47,272 bases of DNA, taken from Fortiea sp. LEGE XX443. GTDB taxonomy: Bacteria; Cyanobacteriota; Cyanobacteriia; Cyanobacteriales; Nostocaceae. Location: positions 1 through 47,272 of the forward strand of contig NZ_JADEXZ010000047.1 of assembly GCF_015206815.1 (NCBI RefSeq), in the 5' to 3' direction. Positions 42,271-47,272 of this stretch are shown piece after piece. Every line of letters starts with the position of its first letter. The first letter of the stretch is position 1. The translations under genes were made by a program, and so were the position numbers. Under the pieces are notes generated by a model, which did no database searches, was not told the origin of the DNA, and saw only the letters and a program-made list of their open reading frames with translations.

Positions 42271-43347
42271 TTAGATTGTTGAGGTTAAAGATTGTACTCT
42301 GGATTCAGATTGCCAGTCTAATGGATTGAAAACCCGCTCTTCTAGAGCCATTTGCTCAATTAAACTTGCTAATCTTAGGGCTTTCAGAGCCTGTTCGCCA
42401 CCGACGGAAGGTTGATTACCACCGTGGACACAGGTGACAAAATGCTCTAGCTCTGCGCTAAGGGGTTGAATATTGGTGGTGTAGACTTTTTCAATCAAAC
42501 CATCTTGCCTGTAAAGTACCTGCCGATGGTCTGTTAAATTTGTGGTTTGTCGATGAATCAGAATTTCATTTTTGAGAAAATCTGCTTCAGTGAAGGAGTT
42601 TTTGCAATGGGAAACAATGCGGCGAATTTTTCGGTGAGTGACTTTGCTGGCTGTGAGAGTAGCGACAATACCATTGGCAAATCCCAAGGTGGCTGTCACG
42701 TAATCTAAATAACCAGAGTCTAAAGAACGAGTCCCACTAGCAGTCAGCTTTACCACTGGAGAGGAGGCTAATTCTAGCATTAAGTCAATGTCGTGGATCA
42801 TTAAATCCAGTACGACGGAAACATCATTTGCCCTATCTGAGTAGGGACTCATGCGGTGAGCTTCCAGCGCCAGCAATTCTTCTGTTTTCAGGACTTTGCT
42901 CAGTTCCCGAAATGCCGGATTGAAGCGCTCAATGTGACCTACTTGCAAGATGCACTGGGATTCAGCCGCTGCATTGACAAGGGATTCTGCTTCAGAAATA
43001 CTAGCAGCGATCGGCTTTTCAATTAAAACGTGAATTCCAGCTAACAAACAATTAATCCCCACAGCATAATGCAAGCGGGTAGGTACAGCAATACAAACTG
43101 CTTCCACATGAGGTAGCAGGTCACAGTAATCTTCAAAAAAACGTACCTTGTATTTGCTGGCGGTTTCCAAGCCTCGTTCAACATTGATATCTGCCACGCC
43201 GACTAGTTCAACATCTTTCATTGAACTCAAAACACGGACGTGATGTTGTCCCATGTTACCCACCCCAATCACACCTACGCGAATCGGTCTTGGCTGATTG
43301 CGCTGTGTGTATGAATTTGATTCTGCCACTGACATGCTATTTTGCAC
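42271..43347 (-). CDS. Gfo/Idh/MocA-family oxidoreductase
   Basis: An NAD(P)-dependent oxidoreductase of about 358 residues. The Rossmann motif GVIGVGNMGQHHVRV is followed by LVGVADIN, the E-K-P motif is in VLIEKPIAASISEAE, and the C-terminal alpha/beta domain includes DLMIHDIDLML with the conserved D-x-x-x-H-D. Relatives act on sugars, such as UDP-sugar or inositol dehydrogenases. The start is GTG 43347, supported by AGGAGAG 9 nt upstream; ATG 43335 is a second choice. The longer frame from 43398 would translate a GACGCTGCGG dispersed repeat. Divergent from queC. Confidence 0.88.
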   Translation of the reverse strand: MQNSMSVAESNSYTQRNQPRPIRVGVIGVGNMGQHHVRVLSSMKDVELVGVADINVERGLETASKYKVRFFEDYCDLLPHVEAVCIAVPTRLHYAVGINCLLAGIHVLIEKPIAASISEAESLVNAAAESQCILQVGHIERFNPAFRELSKVLKTEELLALEAHRMSPYSDRANDVSVVLDLMIHDIDLMLELASSPVVKLTASGTRSLDSGYLDYVTATLGFANGIVATLTASKVTHRKIRRIVSHCKNSFTEADFLKNEILIHRQTTNLTDHRQVLYRQDGLIEKVYTTNIQPLSAELEHFVTCVHGGNQPSVGGEQALKALRLASLIEQMALEERVFNPLDWQSESRVQSLTSTI

Positions 43348-43843
43348 TATTGTTCTCTCCTCAACCACCAAATTTAGAGACGCTGCGGCCGTTGGCATTT
43401 ATACTGAACAGCCAGGTATGATCCGTCTAAAACCATCCAGATGGTAACATAGAGGCTCTGTTTATGAAGAATTTCAAAGTTTGGGATCAGTTCCCGCAAT
43501 CTGGCTGTCTTTTTTAGGTTCAGTTTTAAATCAATCAGTTTTTTGCTCTTTACACAATAGGTAATATGTTTTTTTATTAACTTTAAACACTAACTAAGAC
43601 GTAAGTAAAAATTTCTAGATGCCAGTCAGGCAATTGGATACCAGGAAATTTCCCAACTAAAAACCTTGTAAATAAATAATTTTACTGACAATAAAATTAC
43701 AAAAATAGCTACAACGACACTGAGACGTTGGTACAGTTTATAAACTGGTACAGTATGAATGAAAAAAAAGACTGGTGAAGCTGACTTCTACTTTTTTAAT
43801 ATGATGATTTGGCAATTTGAAATCTAAAAATTTTGCAGCCGAG
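43348..43843. other. Divergent intergenic region between the oxidoreductase and queC
   Basis: 496 bp with a dispersed repeat fragment at 43375-43399, AT-rich sequence and a candidate operator at 43730-43754. No gene or recognised riboswitch is seen; a preQ1 aptamer was looked for by eye without success. Confidence 0.45.
43730..43754. promoter_or_regulatory. Candidate operator upstream of queC
   Basis: Two direct GGTACAGT octamers (43730-43737 and 43747-43754) overlap a perfect 14-bp palindrome CAGTTTATAAACTG (43734-43747), about 90 bp before the queC ATG. The arrangement suggests a binding site for a dimeric regulator. No known motif is recognised. Confidence 0.35.
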
Positions 43844-44539
43844 ATGAAAGCCGTAATTTTGTTGTCTGGGGGATTAGACTCTTCTACTGTACTGTATCAA
43901 GCTAAAGCTGATGGTTGTGCGTGTTACGCAATTTCTTTTGATTATCAACAGCGACATCGCAGCGAGTTAAACTCAGCTATGCTCGTCGCGCAAACATCTG
44001 GGGTAGTAGAACATCAGGTGGTCAATTTTGACTTACGGCAATGGGGTGGTTCCGCACTGACCGACGACAAAATTGACTTACCCCAAGAGCGTTCCTTGGA
44101 TGAAATGTCGCAAAATATTCCTGTAACCTATGTACCTGCACGGAATACGATCTTTTTAAGTTTTGCTTTGGGCTATGCAGAAGCGATCGCAGCCGAGCGG
44201 GTTTACATTGGCGTTAATGCCTTAGATTATTCCGGCTATCCTGATTGTCGTCCTGACTACATCCAGGCAATGCAAGAAGTTTTTCGACTTGGAACCAAAC
44301 AAGGACGCTTGGGTAACCCAATTGCGATCGTCGCCCCCTTGATTAATTTGAAAAAAACCGAAATTATCCAGCTTGGCAACAAGTTAGGTGTTCCTTGGGA
44401 TTTAACTTGGTCTTGCTATGCCGGTGGTGATGTGGCTTGCGGAGTCTGCGATTCTTGTCGCTTACGGCTGGCAGCTTTTGATGAATTAGGATTAAAAGAT
44501 CCGCTTGTTTATGAACAGGGAGTGGGGAGTAGGGAGTAG
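43844..44539 (+). CDS. queC: 7-cyano-7-deazaguanine synthase QueC
   Basis: A 231-residue enzyme that converts 7-carboxy-7-deazaguanine to preQ0 using ATP and ammonia, a step in queuosine synthesis. The PP-loop SGGLDSS is at residues 8-14. VTYVPARNTIFLS and IGVNALDYSGYPDCRPDYIQAM are conserved, and the zinc site is the Cys group in TWSCYAGGDVACGVCDSCRLR. The start is ATG 43844; a TTG at 43817 would add nine unsupported residues. The very end (EQGVGSRE) runs into a heptamer repeat, so the C-terminus is probably repeat-extended. No queD, queE or queF is nearby. Confidence 0.95.
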   Translation: MKAVILLSGGLDSSTVLYQAKADGCACYAISFDYQQRHRSELNSAMLVAQTSGVVEHQVVNFDLRQWGGSALTDDKIDLPQERSLDEMSQNIPVTYVPARNTIFLSFALGYAEAIAAERVYIGVNALDYSGYPDCRPDYIQAMQEVFRLGTKQGRLGNPIAIVAPLINLKKTEIIQLGNKLGVPWDLTWSCYAGGDVACGVCDSCRLRLAAFDELGLKDPLVYEQGVGSRE

Positions 44540-44571
44540 GGACATTCATTTACACCCTCCCCATTTCCTTA

Positions 44572-44702
44572 TACCAATTCTCTAAAATTAGGCAACACAT
44601 TCAAACCCCACAACCCAGACCAAATCAGAGTTTCTTAATTACGAATTACGTTAGCGCAGCGTTAGCGAGTCCGCGAGCGTCATTACGAATTACGAATTGG
44701 TA
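44572..44702. repeat. MITE-like element B with TACCAATTC termini
   Basis: TACCAATTC (44572-44580) and GAATTGGTA (44694-44702) are exact 9-bp terminal inverted repeats around about 113 bp without coding potential. The interior includes an ACGAATTACG repeat and GCGCAGCGTTAGCGAGTCCG. The right end abuts the stop codon of the CNNM gene. Confidence 0.5.
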
Positions 44703-46058
44703 TTATTCCCTTGGCAAGCGTTGCACCTGAATTTGGTGCAGCCTTGGCCCGACAACTGAGACTATGGTGAATTGAAGATTGTCGTAAAATAAAATTTCGC
44801 CTTTTGTCGGCATTTTCTGTAATTGATACAGTAGAAAGCCTCCCAAGGTTTGATATTCCCTCGTGACAGGTAAATTGAGATGCAACACCTCGTTGAGGTC
44901 TTCGAGATTAATCTGTGCTTGGATCAAAAATGTTTCTTGATCGACAATTTCAATCAACAATTCGTTGCTATTTTCAGGTTCCCCTGTCTTGCCAATAATT
45001 TCACCAATCACATCTTGGATGGTCACTAACCCTACAGTCCCGCCAAACTCATCTACGACGATGACCATAGCTGGTTTTTCTTGTTGCATCATTGGCAATA
45101 GTTCACTCAAGGGTGTGTGTTCTGGCACAAATCGAGCAGGACGCATCCAAGGCTGGATATGTGACGTAAAAGTTAGTTTCTCCATAGCCAAAGGTTGCGC
45201 CAAGTCCCGAAAGTAAACAATGCCGCGAATATCATCCAAAGATTCGCCAATGATGGGATAGCGAGAGTGACCAGTAGTTGTCATTTCCTGGAGTAAGGTT
45301 CCGAAGGTCGCATCGTTTGGTAAGGCGACAATACCAGTCCTGGGAATCATCACATCTTGGGCGGTTACATCCCCAAACTCAAAGACATTGTTGAGGAGTT
45401 TACGTTCTGAAAGTTGTAAACCCGTGGATTCCCGTTCTGTGGAGATGATCATCTGCAATTCTTCTGAGGTAACTGGTGGTCTCCAGCTTTGACCTGTGTA
45501 TTCAATACCAAAAATTCGTAACAAACAACGATTTGATTGGTTAAGAATCCAGATGAAGGGACTGAAAAAACGGACGATCGCTTTAACTGAGGGGCCTAGA
45601 AATCGCGCTAGTTGTTCTGAGTACAGCAACGCCAATGATTTCGGGCATAATTCCCCCAACACAATTTGCAGATAGGCCACCAAAAAAAAGGCTACGGGAA
45701 TTGACAGCGAATGAGCGATGAAGTTAGTTGTTGTTTCTGGTAATGGCCAGGATTTTAGCCATGCACTTACCAGCACCACAATTGTACTTTCACCAATCCA
45801 TCCCAGTGCCAAACTAGAGAGGGTAATACCTAACTGAGTTGTTGATAGCAGCCGATCAATACTTCGTTGCAGTGTTTCAACTGCGATCGCTTGTATGTCC
45901 CCAGCCTGAACTAGCTGATGAATTCGTGATCGCCGCACTGTCACCATCGAAAACTCTGCCGCCACAAAAAAGGCATTGATGGCAATCAGCAGTAGTACTG
46001 ACAATAATCGCAGCCCCACATCTGCCCAAGTTAAACCAGGAAAACCAATCACTACCAA
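44703..46058 (-). CDS. CNNM/HlyC-CorC family protein with CBS domains
   Basis: A 451-residue membrane protein. The N-terminal CNNM domain has four hydrophobic helices (LLLIAINAFFVAAEFSMVTVRRSR is the family hallmark). Two CBS domains follow at about 215-345 (DVMIPRTGIVALPNDATFG; DEFGGTVGLVTIQDVIGEIIG), then a CorC/HlyC C-terminal domain (QAQINLEDLNEVLHLNLP, YQTLGGFLLYQLQKMPTKGE). Homologs export Mg2+ or other divalent cations; the old 'hemolysin' label is misleading. The start is ATG 46058. It lies 104 bp downstream of the hypothetical gene at 46163; heptamer repeats fill the gap. Confidence 0.92.
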   Translation of the reverse strand: MVVIGFPGLTWADVGLRLLSVLLLIAINAFFVAAEFSMVTVRRSRIHQLVQAGDIQAIAVETLQRSIDRLLSTTQLGITLSSLALGWIGESTIVVLVSAWLKSWPLPETTTNFIAHSLSIPVAFFLVAYLQIVLGELCPKSLALLYSEQLARFLGPSVKAIVRFFSPFIWILNQSNRCLLRIFGIEYTGQSWRPPVTSEELQMIISTERESTGLQLSERKLLNNVFEFGDVTAQDVMIPRTGIVALPNDATFGTLLQEMTTTGHSRYPIIGESLDDIRGIVYFRDLAQPLAMEKLTFTSHIQPWMRPARFVPEHTPLSELLPMMQQEKPAMVIVVDEFGGTVGLVTIQDVIGEIIGKTGEPENSNELLIEIVDQETFLIQAQINLEDLNEVLHLNLPVTREYQTLGGFLLYQLQKMPTKGEILFYDNLQFTIVSVVGPRLHQIQVQRLPRE

Positions 46059-46104
46059 AGCTCGTGTAAATTCACGCCCCTATTTTTGTATTGGATATTG
46101 GGAA

Positions 46105-46160
46105 AGCATGAAGTATCAAGGATAGACTTCATACTTCATACTTCATACTTCAGTTCCAGT
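46105..46160. repeat. ACTTCAT heptamer tract
   Basis: Four consecutive or near-consecutive units of ACTTCAT (about 46125-46152), with inverted GAAGTAT copies at 46109-46117, can form a stem-loop between the two minus-strand genes. Confidence 0.65.
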
Positions 46161-46162
46161 CC

Positions 46163-46861
46163 CTATCTTGCTACAGGAATATTAGATACATCTAACTTGA
46201 GTTTTTGTGCAGGATAATCTGTCAGAGACAGGGATACCTTATTCACATCATCTAGTAAAGCCGTAGGAATAATCACTGTACCGGAAAATGTGGGGCCATT
46301 TGCAGGTAATTCTCCTGGTAAGCCTTCTGTGCTGGCGCTTAAGGTTCTACCTTTGTCGTCTGTAACATCTAAAAAACTATACAAAAAGCGTACAGAATCT
46401 TTACCCTTGTTCTGCATTTTTACTTTTAGGAGTAAATCGCCTCCAGAATAACGCGCCGATTGCACGCCAAAAGTTACCCCTTCACTTTCGGCATTCACTG
46501 GAAATCCTGGTTGGAGTTTTTCTTCAACTACTTCCTGAGGCTTTTCTGGTGGCTTCTGTTTGCTTTTATTGATTTCGTCGTCGTCGTCTAGTTTTTCTGA
46601 TTTAGCGGCTTTGGTCTTACCCTCGATTCGAGATTTAACAATTTTTAATATTTCTTCTTCTTTTAAGAGTGTCACCCCTACCTGTTGGGAGTTACTTGTT
46701 TTAGCGCTGGCAAATTTGGTTGTAGGGCGGCCATCTGGGGTTGAAACTCCTTTGAGAGCCAAGCTTCCCAAATTAAACCCTAAGAACGCGCTTACAGACC
46801 CCGCGCCCAACATCAGGATTAACAGAATCAACGTCAGAATTACAGTAGAATTTATTTTCAT
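46163..46861 (-). CDS. Hypothetical membrane-anchored extracytoplasmic protein
   Basis: A 232-residue protein that I do not recognise. Residues 7-35 form one transmembrane anchor (VILTLILLILMLGAGSVSAFLG). A charged, probably disordered segment (TKAAKSEKLDDDDEINKSKQKPPEKPQ) precedes a C-terminal beta-rich domain of about 100 residues (VTFGVQSARYSGGDLLLKVKMQNKG), similar in feel to small Ig-like or DUF4352-type domains. It precedes the CNNM gene on the same strand. Confidence 0.65.
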   Translation of the reverse strand: MKINSTVILTLILLILMLGAGSVSAFLGFNLGSLALKGVSTPDGRPTTKFASAKTSNSQQVGVTLLKEEEILKIVKSRIEGKTKAAKSEKLDDDDEINKSKQKPPEKPQEVVEEKLQPGFPVNAESEGVTFGVQSARYSGGDLLLKVKMQNKGKDSVRFLYSFLDVTDDKGRTLSASTEGLPGELPANGPTFSGTVIIPTALLDDVNKVSLSLTDYPAQKLKLDVSNIPVAR

Positions 46862-47056
46862 CGCTGATAAGCTGTTGCTGAAGAATGCTGGTCTATGTTA
46901 AGAGCATTGAAGTTATGTACCTCAATCCTTAAAGGAACTTAATCAATAAATTATAGTTTGCACTATTTCATAATTAAATTATGTAGTATGAAAATCTGAT
47001 AAACTGTCATTCAAGAGGTAGACAAGCAGTAAATTTGAGATAAAATTAGTATTCGA

Positions 47057-47129
47057 CCAGGGTTGGCCGAGCGGTTGAGGCAGCGAACTCATAATTCGCC
47101 CAAGGCAGGTTCAACTCCTGCACCCTGGA
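47057..47129 (+). tRNA. tRNA with CAT anticodon, probably tRNA-Ile2
   Basis: The 73-nt cloverleaf is complete: acceptor CCAGGGT/ACCCTGG, D arm GCC/GGC, anticodon stem GCGAA/TTCGC with loop CTCATAA (anticodon CAT), variable loop CCAAG, T arm GCAGG/CCTGC with TTCAACT, discriminator A. The D-arm and CTCATAA loop resemble plastid trnI(CAU), whose C34 is modified to lysidine, more than elongator or initiator Met. CCA is not encoded. An elongator tRNA-Met remains possible. Confidence 0.88.
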
Positions 47130-47202
47130 TTTTTTTAAGTGCTGAGGGACTTCCAGAGAATAAGATATACAAGCCATAAAAATGATAATCATTCTGAAGG
47201 GG

Positions 47203-47235
47203 GAAAGAGCAGTTGCCGTCGGCAACTGCTCTTTC
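47203..47235. terminator. Perfect hairpin downstream of the tRNA
   Basis: GAAAGAGCAGTTGCC and GGCAACTGCTCTTTC form a perfect 15-bp stem with loop GTC, 73 bp after the tRNA. There is no T run, so it may be a terminator or a small palindromic repeat. Confidence 0.6.
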
Positions 47236-47272
47236 CTCCCAAATATATGCAAGATAAATGTCTGCACTCAAC

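Noticed and set aside
43348-43398. Upstream ATG start for the Gfo/Idh/MocA gene
   Set aside because: The first codons come from a GACGCTGCGG-type dispersed repeat, and a well-placed AGGAGAG supports the GTG at 43347 instead.

Overview
The window looks like chromosome from a filamentous, heterocyst-forming cyanobacterium of the Nostoc/Anabaena type. The support is photosystem II genes psbK and psbM, a paired flavodiiron operon of the heterocyst Flv3B/Flv1B kind, very frequent GCGATCGC (HIP1) octamers, heptanucleotide repeat tracts between genes, tandem GH100 alkaline/neutral invertases, and an NtcA-like promoter. The species cannot be named from the sequence alone.

Layout. 1-92: the 5' end of an IS5-like transposase. 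257-3822: hrcA, a rhodanese and a DUF3352-like protein. 4014-7582: a small secreted protein, then the tip module of a contractile injection system (tube-adaptor protein, VgrG-like spike, PAAR cap) with no sheath, tube or ATPase genes beside it, followed by a leftover histidine-kinase tail. 7720-10933: two tandem GH100 invertases; the downstream one has His where its partner and, as I recall, characterised InvA have a catalytic Asp. 11541-17364: M20 amidohydrolase, pentapeptide-repeat protein, membrane-anchored Ser/Thr kinase and a PGM1-type ATP-grasp protein. 17690-20106: a vWA/PEP-CTERM exoprotein gene split by one in-frame TGA, plus a hypothetical membrane-anchored neighbour. 20719-27812: phosphoribulokinase paralog, ABC-2 permease, ExoD-like protein, sucrase/ferredoxin-like protein and a WD40 protein. 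28206-28436: a possible double-glycine-leader precursor peptide. 28616-32254: flv3B-flv1B. 32608-36203: GNAT, a decayed repeat-rich kilobase with a 42-bp perfect palindrome, ExbB/ExbD and a small 4-TM protein. 36450-38252: psbK, a [2Fe-2S] ferredoxin, psbM and a tandem USP. 39474-41146: an actin-like (ParM-type) gene followed by a ribbon-helix-helix/coiled-coil partner in parM-parR order. 41370-47129: DedA, Gfo/Idh/MocA oxidoreductase, queC, CNNM/CBS protein, a hypothetical membrane-anchored protein and a CAT-anticodon tRNA, probably tRNA-Ile2.

How the parts relate. Most loci are independent one- or two-gene units. The clearest functional groups are flv3B-flv1B (O2 photoreduction, probably nitrogen regulated), the injection-system tip module (4653-7582), exbB-exbD (a proton-driven motor) and the actin-like/RHH pair (filament-based segregation or positioning). 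The items most worth a second look are the D-to-H invertase, the in-frame TGA in the vWA gene, the ParMR-like pair on apparent chromosome, the orphan injection-system tip, the orphan double-glycine peptide, the phosphoribulokinase paralog lacking a regulatory cysteine, and several small repeat/palindrome families. All assignments come from reading the sequence; no database search was possible.
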